This document shows positions 13,801 to 26,871 of a DNA stretch of 64,000 nucleotides, piece after piece (position 1 is the first letter of the stretch; each line of letters opens with the position of its first letter). A program made the translations under genes and the position numbers. Under the pieces are notes generated by a model that saw nothing but the letters and a program-made list of their open reading frames with translations, was not told the DNA's origin and did not search any database. Source of the stretch: Cryptomeria japonica (taxonomy: Eukaryota > Streptophyta > Pinopsida > Cupressales > Cupressaceae). Where the stretch lies: assembly GCF_030272615.1 (NCBI RefSeq), contig NC_081415.1, positions 512,891,034 to 512,955,033 of the forward strand. Direction: 5' to 3'.

Positions 13801-15559
13801 AGTACAGGAAAAATAGAGATAAATCATGCTACATAGCGGATGAGGAAGGCATTACTAATTCTGATGATGAATCAGCAGAAGACTCTAGTAGTGGTTCTGG
13901 CAATGGAAAGGAATGGGTGTTCCTAGCTATCAAGGAAGATTTTCTGGCACTGGAAGAGAATGTACCTGAAGAGAAGGCACTTTCTTCTAAAATTGAATAC
14001 AAGGATGAATGAGTGATTGATAGTGGTTGTTCACATCATATGAGTGGAGATAAAGGTAAGTTTCTATCTTTGCAAGAATTTGATAGCAGTCTGGGTAGAT
14101 ATGGAGATGACAAAGCATGTATGATCAAAGGAAAAGGAACTATATCATTGGATGGTAAGAACAATAATAATAATGTTTATTGTGTTGAAGGTTTAAGGCA
14201 TAATCTGTTGAGTGTAGGACAATTGGTTGATAAGGGATTTCAACTATAGTTCAAGGATGGAAAATGCAAAATCATTACCAAATCTAGTTTGGAGATTGCA
14301 ACTGGTATGGAGACAAAGGGTAATATATTTGATTTGAAATCCGATGAGAAGACATGTTTGGCTACACAGATTTATGAGAGTTGGCTATGGCATAAAAGGT
14401 TGTGTCATGTGAATTTTGATTGTATTGTGAAGATCAGTTCAACTAATGTAGTTAGAGATATACCTAAGATTGTGAAGCCCTATAATCTGGTATGTAAAGA
14501 ATGTGAAATGGGTAAATAGGTCAAAACCTCTTTTAGGAGTATACAAGATAAACCAAATGATGTTCTTGATCTTATTCATACTAATTTGTGTGGCCCTACT
14601 AGAGTTAAAAGTTTTCAAGGTGATAGATATTTCATGCTAACCACTGATGATTATTCTAGAATGATATGTGTTACTTTTCTATAAGAAAAATCTGAAGCAT
14701 TTGAAAAGTTTAAAATCTTTAAGGCTAAAGTGGAAACTTAGATAGGATTAAAGATAAAATTTTTGAGTTCAGATCATGGTGGAGAATTCACATCCGGTGA
14801 GTTTAATAACTTTTGTGAGAAGCATGGTATAAGAAGACAATTTTCTGCTCCCTGGACATCTCAACAGAATGGAGTTATGGAAAGGAAGAACAAAACTATC
14901 TTGGATTTTGCTAGAATAATGATGATGGAAGCTAGTCTACCTCATATCTACTGGAGAGAAGTAGTGAGCATAATGGTTTATACATTTAACACAGTACATA
15001 TCAAAGGAGAAACTGACAAGACACCTTATGAATTATGGTTTGGTGATACACCTGTACAGTTAAGTATTTCAGAATCTTCAGTAGTAATTACTATATCACG
15101 AGAGAGGATATCATTGGAAAATTTGATACTAGATGTGATGAAGGCATATTTATTGGTTATTCTAATGAAAGCAAAGCATATAGATGTTATAACAAGAGAT
15201 TGTAGAGAATAGTGGAGAGTGCTAATGTCAAAGTGGATGAGCTGAATAGAGGTCAAAACAAAGTTTATGAGAAGGAAATGATAGTGGAAATGATTATATC
15301 TAAATCAGTAGCACCTTTACTGGAACAAAGTGTTGAACCAGTTACTCCGGTAGTATCAGAAAATTCTACAGTAACTAAAGAACCAGGAAGAGGAATACAG
15401 AGTCAGAAGACTCCTAGGTATGTGAGATTGAATCATTTAGGAGATCATATAATTGGGGATAAGAACAATGGAGTGATCACAAGAAGAAGACTAGAAACTA
15501 ATGAGGTATGTTTAATTTCACAAGTTGAACTGGTATTAGTAATTGATGCATGTAAATGA
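13801..15559 (+). pseudogene. Protease and integrase, copia element 2 (broken)
   Basis: The protease start is visible as VIDSGCSHHMSGD at about 14010, preceded by a TGA where tryptophan is usual. A GAG-pre-integrase region (LWHKRLCHVNFD, and a CKEC half of the zinc site) follows near 14385-14515. The integrase core follows, with SSDHGGEF near 14766 and NGVMERKN near 14870. Its first catalytic aspartate appears changed to asparagine (LIHTNLCGP instead of the usual HTDLCGP, about 14572-14600). Stops lie near 14247, 14517, 14682 and 14740. 15212-15559 encodes the variable integrase tail. Confidence 0.85.
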
Positions 15560-17059
15560 ATATTGCTTCAAAGCTATGGAAGAAAAATTAGATCAGATTG
15601 AGAAAAATAACACATGGACTTTGGTTCCCCAGTCTAAAAATAAGAATGTTATTGGAACTAAATGGGTTTTTAGGAATAAATTGAATTAGGATGGTCACGT
15701 TATAAGGAATAAGTCTAGATTGGTTTTTAAAGGTTATTCTCAGAAGAAACGAATTGGTTATGGAGAGACTTTTGCACCGGTAGCTAGGATTGAAGTTGTA
15801 AGATTATTTCTTGCCTATGCTTCTCATAAGAACTACAAGGTTTATCAGATGGATGTTAAATGTGCATTTTTGAATGGGGATCTTGATGTGGAAGTTTATA
15901 TTGAGCAACCTGATGGTTTTTCACTATCAGATGATACAAATATGGTTTGCAGGTTAAGGAAAGCTTTATATGGATTGAAACAAGCACCTAGAGCTTGGTA
16001 TGCAAGGTTGGATAAATATCTTTTGAAGATTGGTTTTGATAAGGGTAATGCTGATAATAATTTATATTATAAAATTACTAATGATGAAATACTAATTATT
16101 AAAGTATTTGTTGATGACATTATTTTTGGAGGTGAAGATAATTTATGCATGGAATTTTCTAAGAATATGGAGAAAGAATTTGAAATATCTATGATTGGTG
16201 AAATGAAATTTTTCTTAGGTTTGCAGATTACTCAGACAGACAAAAGTATTTTCATCTGTCAAACTAAGTATGCTAGGGAATTGTTGAAGAAATTTGGTAT
16301 GGGAGATTCCAAACCGGTAAGTACTCCTATGGTTACAAGTGAGAAATTGACAAGAAAAGATGTTTCTGCATCGGTGAATCCTACAAGAGAAAAACCTATG
16401 ATTGGAGGTCTTCTTTATTTGACTTAGACTGGGCCTGACATAATGAATGTTGTTTGTATTGTATCAATATTTTAGAGTGATTCTACAAACAATCATGAGA
16501 GTGTGGTGAAAAGGATTATTAGATACTTACAAGGTACATCAGAATATGGTTTATGGTACCTAAGGATGATGACTTTACTTTATGTGCATTTATAGATGTT
16601 GATTGGGCTGGAGATGTTGATGACTAGAAAAGTACTTCTTCTGGAGATTTCTTTCTTGGATAAAACTTGGTTTCATGGATCAGCAAGAAGCAATCATGTA
16701 CTTCTTTATCTACTGCTGAATTTGAGTATGTTGCTGCTCCTACTAACTGCACACAAGTTTTATGGATGAAGAAAATGTTGAAGGATATAAACGTGGATTG
16801 TAATGTACTAGTGGTTATTAATTGTGATAGCTCTACTACTATTGACATATCAAAGAATCCAATATTTCATTCCATGACAAAGCACATATCTATCAAGTAT
16901 AACTTTTTGAAGGAAAAGGTGAAAGCTAATAAAGTTAAATTGGTTTATGTGAACACTAAAGAGACGATTGTAGATATCTTCACTAAACCTTTGCCTAAAG
17001 AACCGTTTGAGTACCTGAGAGATAGACTTGGAGTTTATACCCCTCCGATAGAGACTTGA
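15560..17059 (+). pseudogene. Reverse transcriptase and RNase H, copia element 2 (broken)
   Basis: The reverse transcriptase reads almost continuously from about 15600 to 16427: NTWTLVP, IGTKWVF, YGETFAPVARIE, QMDVKCAFLNGDL, LYGLKQAPRAWY and the catalytic box FVDDIIFG. The usual form of the last is YVDD, so the tyrosine is replaced. RNase H follows with STAEFEYVAA near 16715 and HISIKYNFLKEKV near 16885. A Pol C-terminus, DIFTKPLPKEPF, lies near 16975. Stops near 15687, 16427, 16474, 16626 and 16662 break it. This would be the replicative enzyme pair of the element. Confidence 0.9.
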
Positions 17060-17479
17060 TTGATGTGGCTTGGCATCAGTCTTGTATGCATTATCAAGGA
17101 TATTTTTCATTCTGGCACTGATGTGGGGATGCTACTACTCAGGGAGACTAGTCATCTTTATCATTCAATGGTTTATATTTTTTCTTTGATTTTTTTTTTA
17201 TCATATTTCTACCATTAATGTCAAAGGGGGAGATATATTGATGTGAAAAGGAAAAACTTAAGGAGTTGTATGCATCAAGGGGAGAGATATATGTATAATT
17301 CAAAGCTTTACAAAGATATTATTCACAGGGGGAGTTTGGTATTTTTTTGAGAACTTCATTGCTATATCTCTGAATGGGAGATTGTTGGATGTCTTCCAAT
17401 GGGGGAGATTTGTTTGGAATTTATTGGTACTTAGATGTTTTTCACATCTAGTGTTGCCATCAATGCCAAAGGGGGAGAT
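17060..17479 (+). promoter_or_regulatory. Polypurine-tract region with repeated GGGGGAG blocks
   Basis: Between Pol and the 3' LTR a purine-rich block recurs: AAAGGGGGAGATA (about 17223), AAGGGGAGAGATA (about 17278), AGGGGGAGTTTGG (about 17327), GGGGGAGATTTG (about 17400) and finally AAAGGGGGAGAT at 17468-17479. The last one abuts the 3' LTR and is the likely functional tract. The others look like duplicated or decoy tracts. Confidence 0.7.
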
Positions 17480-18713
17480 TGTTGGCCATTTGGAGGAATT
17501 GATTATGTGTTGCATTGATGTTTTGTCATTGATGTCAATACTAGCTAATTGGATGCTTTATCGGCACCCTTCTGGTCTTGGTAGGGTGAGTACTTTCTAG
17601 TTGGTTTGGATCTGGCATGATCTGGTAGGCTCCAATATGGTTTGGTTATAAAATTGGCTTATTCATGATACTCATGTTCATATTTAGTTAGTTGGTTTTG
17701 GTTTGGTGATCGTATGCTATTGTGTTTGCTTGGAAGTTGGGCTTGCGGTTCCAACGAGGGTTTCATTGACGGAGCTTTTGATGAAGATATTTGATAATAT
17801 GCATAAGTGGTATTGGCACAGCTTCCAATGGAGTTTCAGGATGTTGTTGGTGATCATGTTCGAGACTTCGTAGATGGAGATCGTTGCTTTAGCGTATGGA
17901 CCTATATTGGGTCCCAGTTGATCTAGGTTATGGATTGGCTTAATGAAGTGTGTGGATTGGACGTCACGATATGTTTTCGGGACATCTAATGTGTTGAATA
18001 TTATTTGTTTGGTCTAAAGACAACATGTTTTGTAATTATGTAATTGGTTTATTGTCTGGTGGCCAACCTGATTGTTTATGGTCGAGGGTTTGTATATATA
18101 TGATGTAAGATCTCATTGTAGATCATCATGGTTATGGGAATGGGATTGGACGTAATGTGCGAATAATGTAATGTCATTTAGGTAGAGGTTTTGATCGATC
18201 ATTGGAGATCGAATTGGGTTTATGTAAGAGGATTTTGTCCTCTGGTATTGAGCTTAACCAAAACTGTACTCAAGCATACAAGATGTTATCTTTTGCAATT
18301 CAACACTTCTTCAGATTGTAGTATGAATTTCTATGTAGTCAGTGAGACTCAATTTGTGATGAGCAGTGCACTCTAGGCTATTGGCCTTCCTGCAAGTGTA
18401 GGCCCCTCAATTGTAATTCACATACTTACTACAGAAGTATTATTTAACTGTGGGTAGGCTTCCCACCATTGTTTTTCCCTTTACCAGGTTTTCCACGTAT
18501 AAATATTGGTGTCATATGGATGGTATTCATTCTCTGATTATTGTTGATACTTAATTGGTTTAACTCCTATTCTGGTATTTGGTTTAAGCATTCTAGTATT
18601 AATATTTTAGGTTCTGATATTGAAGTTTTAATTTCTTAAGACTTTGGTGATCTATGACAACTAATTCACAACCCCCCTCTCAGTTGTCTTCTGGTTATTT
18701 GAAATGTCTAATA
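17480..18713 (+). repeat. 3' LTR, copia element 2
   Basis: 1,234 bp, starting TGTTGGCC and ending TCTAATA (a mutated TCTAACA). It aligns end to end with 11593-12806 with scattered substitutions and small indels. Confidence 0.9.
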
Positions 18714-18718
18714 GTTAT

Positions 18719-19456
18719 ATAGAGCCTAATCAGACTCAGAGGTTAATTTTTTACACTTTTATCAGTGTAATTTCTCCCCAAGTTATTCAATGGGGATTTG
18801 GGTGCAGCACTCCCAAGACAGGGTCATGGAGCAACACCCCTTTGTGGGGTCTAGGGGAAGAACCCTTGCAATGTTCTTTATCATGATACAAGGCGGGGTA
18901 AAGGGGTAGCACCCCCGAAAGCTCAATTGACTTTTATTATTTTATAAAGGCATCGAGAGTTATTTTTCTATTAGCTGACATGTTCTAACCCTAATTTTGT
19001 AACTGACATGTCTTTATAAAATGGCAACGGGTTGGGTTTTTAAGTAGAGAATTTTGTAGAATTTGGTAGCGGTATTGAGTTGCAAGGGTTTGTTGGTTGT
19101 AATCGGTTTGATTTACTAGATAATAATATTAGACTATCTATTTGGTGGACATAGCCCAAGTTTGGGTGAACCACGTTAAAATTGTCTCCTTTGCTATTAT
19201 CTCTATGTTTTACATTCCTCTGTTTAATAACTATTTGCATATATTTGATATTTTTTGCATGCAATTTCTAACACCTCACTATAGCTTTTCCCTCCATGGG
19301 TTTTCCACATAAAAATATTGGTTTTAATTTCTGGTGTATGTCATACTTTTGTTCTTTACTTCTGTAGATCTGATTTAATGGTTAAGATATTAATGAGTGG
19401 TTAAGTTTTAGATAATGTTAATTCAATCTCCTCTCAACATCTCGGTGTGTTCAACA
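18719..19456 (+). repeat. Remnant LTR, related to the copia LTR at the right edge
   Basis: The segment has a GC-rich part with GGGGTAAAGGGG and AGCACCCCCGA near 18895-18920, and then GGTGAACCACGTTAAA near 19168-19183. Both recur, as reverse complement, in the LTR at 61432-61862. It ends with LTR-like text (GGGTTTTCCACAT, then CCTCTCAAC, then TTCAACA). No internal element follows, so it is a solo or truncated LTR. The start is uncertain. Confidence 0.5.
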
Positions 19457-20339
19457 ATAGGATCTCTAAAAATCAATATAAACTTCTTCTTTGGGCTCAC
19501 CAAGTACACATGGAGAGATGATGTAATTTTGTAGTAGCATGACATGGACCCACCAAACTTCTTCTGAACACATGCTTGTTGTTAATATTCTAACATCTAT
19601 CTAACTTAGCAAATGTTTGTAGTTTCTTGGTCTTAAGAAATAGGATCACATGGATGCCTTAAAGGCTTGCAAGAACCATTCGGTCCACTATCCCCATGCT
19701 AACATGTCTTTATTCTACAACTTCATAGCTAACGTAGAAGAGTCCCACATAAGTATTTTGAATGTTGAAAGTTATTTAATTATTAGTACCATGTCATTAC
19801 CATCAATCTTTATTAACCCTCTGACTTAGCTTAATAATTGCTAGCAAAGGGTCCAATGAGAAACATGAGATTAGTGGCTTAAGTTGTGACTTAAGTGATT
19901 GATAAAGGGTAATATCGACTCAATAAAGAAATAAAATATAAATTCCCATACCCGAATGTGAGACTTAGGGTTTAATAAATATAGCAATTTACAAACCCTA
20001 ACTAGGCCAAACTGCTTGACAAAATGATTCTAGGGCTAAAATTGTCAAAGATAGCTAAACCAATAAAAACAAAATGCCTATGATAAATGTTCAACATTTA
20101 CATACCATTATTGTGTATGAGTAATATATGATTAATATTTTGCAATGAATAGAACAAATCATGACAACTTTGCAACTTTGCATGACAACATATGCCAACA
20201 TTTTTCAACTATTGTATAATCAATCTTTCCCTATGAAGAACACTTCATATCTTAATCTATAAACACACAAAAATATATACTCCACATTAATGAAAAACTA
20301 ATTTCTAATATTATATTCTACCAATAACTCCACCTCATC
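19457..20339. other. AT-rich spacer, nothing recognised
   Basis: No coding stretch, RNA gene or clear repeat was seen in either strand. Confidence 0.5.
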
Positions 20340-23300
20340 TAATTATAGGAGGATATTTCAATGCCATCCTACACAAGAAGGATAAAAAAGGAGGAATTGA
20401 TAGGCTTGATCATTCAAAAAAATATTTTAATGCTTGGGTATCTAGAAACAACTTGATGGAGATAGAGTTAGGAGACAATATTTTTACTTGGAAAAATAGG
20501 TGATTAGACTTTCGTAACATAACAAAAAAGTTTGATAGATTCTTCTTTTTAGGTGGTTTGTCCATTTTTCCTTTCTCCCTAGAAGGCAAAGTGCTCCCAT
20601 GCATAGGCCTAGACCACTTTCCAATATTTCTCACCAAAATGGGGATGAAAAGACATTTAAATATCCATTCAAATTTAAAAATATTTCATATAAGGATGAT
20701 TTTTTTTTAATTTTGATAGAGACATGGTGGAAGGAAGAATTTTTTGAAGGTTCTAAGAAGTTTTTGTTTATATCATAGTTAAAGCATGTTAATAAAATAT
20801 TGTCTAAATAAAATAGGAGGACACATTTCAAGAATATATTTCAGACTAAAGGAAGAATTGAAGAGGAGCTGAAATCTCTGAATGAAGAAGTAATCAAGAA
20901 TGCAATGTCTTGAATTGAGTTTCTTAGAGAGAAATAATTGTTGATGGAGTATGAAGATGTGTTATCAAAGGAAGACTTTTTTTTGGAAGTAAAAATCAAG
21001 GGAGAATTGGCTAGATGCAGGAGATAGGAATACTAAATATTTTCGTAATATTATAAGGTGAAAGAGAGGGATAAATAGAATATATAGATTGGAAGTGGAA
21101 GGAGGATTAATAATTGAGGACCCTATAGCTATTCAATGTGTGATAGTTAATTTTTTTGAAGATCTTCTTAATAATAGGGAGGGTTCAAGGTTATTTGATC
21201 AAGAGACTTTCTTGCAATTTATTACTAATATTATATCCAAGGAGAAGAATAGGTTTTTAAATGATAAGATTTTCCTTTTAAAAGTAGTGATTTCTTTAAA
21301 TCAATTACACCCTGATAAAGCTCTTGGACCAGATGGTTTCCCTATAGGGATTTTTTAAATGTGCTTGAATATACTCGGAAGAGATATGACAGAGGCTCTA
21401 GAAGTAGTAAGAAATTTAGGGAAGTTGCTCAGAGAATTCAATAATTCCTTTATATTCCTCATTCCTAAAAAGGACAAAGCCTTAAAATTGGATGAATTTA
21501 GGCCAATTTTGCTTTGCAATACATTATATAAAGTCATGACCAAAATAACAACCAGTAGGCTTAAACATTTTCTTCCAAATATCATCTCATAATAATAGAC
21601 ATGGTTTGTTCCAGGTAGATCAATCTTAGATGGAGTTACTATAGTCAGCAGGCAATCAATACTCTTCAGAACACTAGTGAGTTTGGGATATTAATAAATT
21701 TATATATAAAGAAAGAATATGATAAGGTAGATTGGAGATTCCTGACTAAAATTCTATGTGCCTTTGGTTTTAATAAGTAGTAGTTAAATTGGACTTTTCA
21801 ATGTATTTCAACCCATAAGTTCTCTGTTTTGGTTAATGGTTCCCTGAATGGATTCTTTTGGGTCTCTAAAGGTTTAAGACAAGGAGATATCATATCTCCC
21901 TTTCTGTGTATCTTGTTGGTAGGGGCTTTGGGGAGAGCCATTTAGAATGAACATTCCTTGGGTCTCATAAAAGGAATTAGATTTGCTAGGAAAATTGTGG
22001 CTACTCATCAACAATTCACGAATGATACTCTACTTTCAGGTATAGCTAAAAGAATGAAATACAACAAATTCTTGAAGATATTAATTTATTTATTATAAAG
22101 AGAATTCAGGGTAGGAAATTAAGATGGATAAATGAGAGGTTTCTTCTTTATGATCCCTTAGGAAAAGGACATGGATATCTTGGAGGTTTTTAAATTAAAA
22201 AAAGGTAAACTGCCTCAGTGTCATATTTAGGTTTTCTTATTGATAAGGGAGTGAGGAATAAAAAAATATGGGACGCTCTAAAGGACAATATTGATAAAAG
22301 GTTAAATTCATGAAAGAAAAAATGGCTCCTGTGGGTGGGTAGGTTAGTGATGTAGAAATCAGTGAATTTTTCTCTTCCAGTTTATCTTCTATCATATCTC
22401 TCTTTGAAAGGTAGTGTTAATACATAATTAATTCTGAAAATGAGGAAGTTCTTTGGTAAGGAATGGTGGATAAACATAAGGTTTCTCTTATTTCTAGGAA
22501 AAAATTTGCAAGCTAAAGGAATATAGAGTGGGGTTGAGAGATCAAAATTAATCGAATATAGCTCTTGGGGCTAAAATGGCATGGAGGATGATAAAGGAGC
22601 TAAATTTGAAATGGGTTAGAATTTTACAATCTAAATATTTGAATCATTCAGATCCTACAAAAAAAGTTAAGTTGAAAAATCCTCCTAAAGAATCTAGGGT
22701 TTGGAATTTTTTGTTAAAATATAAGTGAGTAATGGAAGATTTTGTTTGTCAAGGGATATTTATGATGTAGAGTCAAGCTTATCTTGGGAGAATTCTTGGG
22801 GAGGTTATCCAAGATTAGATAGTTTGATCATAATAAAAAATGTTAATTTTTTTCTTAAGCAACATTGGGGAGACAAAGTGAGAGACTATGCATTATTCCC
22901 TTATGTTACTCGTGCTTTGAGATGGGAATAGAAAGATTTATATCAACTTCCTTAACGAATGATAGAAGTCACATTGTTAATAGAAGTTATTAAGAAGGGG
23001 GATATTTCTTTCAGACATGGGGGGAGAAATTAATATGGGTAGGTTATAAACACGAACAATATGATTCTAAGGATGGATATAAAATTATTGCTAATCTGTA
23101 GGAAATAGAAAGATATAATATCCCTAACCAATTATGTTGGGGTAAATAGTGCATGCCTAAACAAGGGGTCTTTTCATCGGCAACTATCTAAAGGAGAGTC
23201 CTTCCTGAAGATAAATTTGGAAGGATAAGCTATGAGGGTCCATCGAGGTATGTATTACGTAAGAATCATGAAGGGAATATAGATTATATTTTTTAGGATG

Positions 23301-24112
23301 TCCTGTCTCATATGAATGTTGGAGATGGATGTGTGCTAAGTTGGGTTGGGTGCCAGCTTAACCAAATGAAACTAAAACACTATCTCAAATGTGGCCAATC
23401 AATCTATGGGAAGTCTATCCCTCTTTTTTGATATGGGAAATTTGGAAGGAAACAAATAGGCATTTTTAAAAAAATAGAGAAATGTCTCTTATTTCTTTCC
23501 AGAACATGGTCAAAGAAGCTATTGTAGAGATCATAAATAATAGGATGATTTCAAACTTATAGTTTCATGTGAATTTTACTGAATTGGATGGGAAAATAAG
23601 ATTTACATGCCTAGGGTCGAGAATCCCTCCGCATATTGGAAGTAAATATGGTGGATCCTTCTCTAAAAGATTATAGGTTAAATGGAAACCTCTGAAGGAA
23701 GGATGGTATAAACTTAATTTTGATGGGGCCTCTCAGGGAAATCCAAGACCATCAGGAGAATGTTTTATTATTAGGAATACGAATGGAGAAACTATTGGAT
23801 GGTTGTCTAGTCATCTATAGTAGAATACTAATAATATTGCAGAATTCAATGATATTAAGCTTGGGCTTCTTTTATGTAAATAAATGGGCATTAGGAAAGT
23901 AGAGATTGAAGGGGATTCAACTTTAGTGATTAATGTTGTGAGATTAGGTTCAATATTTAACTAGTAATTGAAAGCATTGTTAGAAATAGTTTTAGATCTA
24001 CTAAAACACTTTGACGCATATACAATTAATCACATTTATCGAGGAGGAAATAAGAAAGAGGCATCTTAGACAACAAAGTAGTTGAAGGTTTGAAAGAAGT
24101 CAATAAAGTGAA
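20340..24112 (+). pseudogene. LINE (L1-type) ORF2 remnant with RNase H
   Basis: A long plus-strand remnant of a non-LTR retrotransposon. In order: the end of the endonuclease (IIGGYFNAI near 20345, FTWKNR near 20477, LDHFPIFLT near 20608); NWLDAGDRNTKYF near 21005; the reverse transcriptase with HPDKALGPDGFP near 21307, FIFLIPKKD near 21450, EYDKVDW near 21715, GLRQGDIISPFL near 21870 and QFTNDTLL near 22011, where the usual catalytic ADD has become TND; a zinc-binding RVT region near 23190-23330; and a plant-type RNase H from about 23680 (GWYKLNFDGAS) to 24060. Dozens of stops and shifts show long decay. The 5' part of the endonuclease and ORF1 are absent here. Confidence 0.85.
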
Positions 24113-24839
24113 TAATGTAATCTAAATTAATCCATTATTGAGTTGATGAGGTTTTAGAGATAGAAATATGAGGAAGATGAATTAATGTTTAAAAGTAGAG
24201 GTTGGCTAACGACTAATAAGTCAAGGGAATTTGAATTTGATTATGGTGGTAAAACTTATTAAGGGTGACACTAGATTCCTAGGTTGACAAAACTGTAGTT
24301 AACAACTCCATCCTTTGTGGGGATGTAGTGTAGCCACTCAATGATGTGGAGTGTTGTCTATATAGTCATATCTATGATGGAATGTTTATTGTTATTTTTT
24401 TTAATGTGTTTGAGTGGAGTTGGATGAATGATAGTTGATGGTGATGGGTTATAAATTCTAACGTATCAAACCAAATAAATTTGTTGAACTCATAATATTT
24501 CTTACTCTTCCTTAAATGTAGATTTGTTTGAGTGTATCATTTTTCTACTTTGGCATTGGTATTTGGTTTTAGAATTATTTGTTAAAGGAAAATAAGGAAA
24601 TGGTTGATTTAATCAGAGATTTGAAAGGATACTATAGTGTGTCGATTTATGATAGCATTAATGATAGAATTTTCCCAAGAAGTAGATAGAATTTGGGCTT
24701 CATTTTCATAGTTTGTTGGAAGTTTAACATTTATATCCTTATCCTTTGTTTTTGCAAGCACTTCTCCCCAATTTTATCCTTTCTTCAAGGTTTTCTCTAT
24801 CGCCATGGATTCTCTAATTAGACTAGTGGCTAGTAAATG
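24113..24839. other. AT-rich spacer, nothing recognised
   Basis: It follows the LINE remnant. No clear poly(A) tail or target duplication of the LINE was found, and no gene was seen. Confidence 0.4.
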
Positions 24840-26871
24840 CCAATTGTCTTTCTTAAGAGAGATCACTCAACATATATTACATTTTCTAAGGTTGCCATCA
24901 TCTTATAATTTAGATTAGAAGAATTGGTTTCAAAGTTCTTTATAACCTTGAGTTGTTTCTTGTCACTCTCATCATTTTCCTTCCTAATGCTTCTTGTTCT
25001 TATGCTAGGATATAACATTATATTAGACACAAAAAATTGCTCAAGAATGGCATGTTAGTTCTAGATGCTTGTGCTAAGGTGATTTTTGACAATTTCCAAG
25101 TCTATCACCAATTTGAATTTCAATTGTTTGGCATGTTTTGAGTCTATTGCAATATTTCTATTAGGAGCCTAAAGTTTGATTGGACAACAATTAATAAAGA
25201 AAACAATTAAAATTCGACCATAAGAAATGATTTTAGTAAGTGTCCAAAATAAAATTTAAAGATTTTATTTTTTTAATCCTGACTGAAAATTATTTTAAAA
25301 TGAATTCTTTTCATTTTTTATTTATATTTTTATTCTAGACCTAAAAGGATTATAAAAATCTGTGGGAATGGAAAATAGCATTGTCTAACCTTATCACCTC
25401 CTGGTGCGCCCTCCTAATCAACGCAATTTCCCTGGTGCAGCGCTAGGGATAAACTTAACATTTTTTTTTTTGGGGTCAAATCTCTTATCTAGCGATATTT
25501 CATCATATTTCTCATCTCGTTTAATGTGAAAATAATCATTAAGACAAAACATCAGCATCCCGAAAACATTGTATTTGAGAAACAAACATAAGGAAGACAT
25601 CACTATCCCGAAATTTTTGCATTTGACATCCTCCATCTTTAAGCTAGACTTCAATGTGAGTATTTATGAGGGCTCAAGCTGCAGTCAAATGAGATGCATA
25701 TGGCAAACTATACTCTATTCTTGTTTTCAAACATCATTTCAACCGACAAATATTACATTATTGGAAACTATATGACATTTTCCCATGCTAATCTGTAGGA
25801 AGCAAAGCACCAGCATTATTATTGAAAAGCGTATGACATTTTTCAATGCCAACCCAATTTCCAAATTTTTATCAAAGTTTTAGCTGTCTTCAACCCAATT
25901 TTTACATTATTGTTTTGACCCGCTTTTCCAGGACACGCAATTTACATTGTGTAGCGCCTGATAAATGAATGCTGCAAATATGCGATGCATGTAGAAAAAT
26001 TGCACTTTTTTGCTTATTTTAAAAAAATCATTTGAACTATCTAATTTTACATTATTGAAAACCATATAACATTTTCCAAAGCACCATTTTAACATTGTAC
26101 ATCATTTGAACTACAGCTGCCAATTTTTGAAAAAGTTTTAGTTTTCGTAGTCTTTGCTCCAATTTCCACGACGACCCATCTTTTCGACCCGATTTCTGCG
26201 TTTTTAACTCAATTTATGTTCCAAAATTCCTACATTTCGGCGTTTTTAAGTACCCTTTTCCTTTGTATGGATTGTTCTACAAAGTTTATTTTATCTTAAT
26301 TTACATTTTATTGTTATTAATTAGTCCGGTGCAATAACATTTTAAATGATAAACATCTACAACATTTTAAAATGATGTTTGTGCTAGTGCTCATGGTGGT
26401 TAAGAATATAAAGAGAGAATCTAAATGTTTCTGAATTCTTCATCCATTCCTTCCTAAAATAAGAATAGGTTACTTTTTATTAATTATATGTTCAATATAA
26501 TTTAAAATATACAAATAATTGTAACTGTATCAATTAAATGACACATGGTCTATTTATAGAAACAATGTTGAATTCCTTGATTATAAATTTGTCTAAAACC
26601 AGCACAATATAGATTATTGATACTGAAAAAGAATTATGTACTATGACAACTAGATCTAGTTTAAGCATAACAATAGACTCCCTTAATGATTCACATATTC
26701 AATGAAGGAATTTATTAGTATCATCCATCTAAGTTTCTAATAGCTTGATAGTTAGCACTTAGGCTCATTAATTGATCTTTAATTTTTTGTTTAAACATAT
26801 GTTTATCTTTATGTTTTGATTAATTATTTTATTTTGTTGCCGATAGACTTTAGTGTGGGCTTTTAAGCCCC
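24840..26871 (+). repeat. Dispersed repeat R1, copy a
   Basis: Matches two other places in the window. 24870-25130 matches 55795-56120. 25250-26870 matches 45076-46450, including ATCAACGCAATTTCCCTGGT near 25416 and again near 45262. The 3' part of the family resembles the end of the gypsy LTR at 29783-30573 (see copy b). It is probably an old LTR or LTR-bearing element fragment. Confidence 0.6.

Larger units (their letters stand above)
11588..18718 (+). mobile_element. Complete, inactive Ty1/copia element with target duplication
   Basis: The element runs from 11593 to 18713 (7.1 kb) and is flanked by a perfect 5-bp direct repeat GTTAT at 11588-11592 and 18714-18718. In order it holds a 5' LTR, a tRNA-Met primer site, gag, protease, integrase, reverse transcriptase and RNase H, a polypurine tract and a 3' LTR. 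The domain order integrase before reverse transcriptase places it in Ty1/copia. Its LTRs differ at several percent of sites and the coding region has many stops, so it is old and cannot move by itself. Confidence 0.93.
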
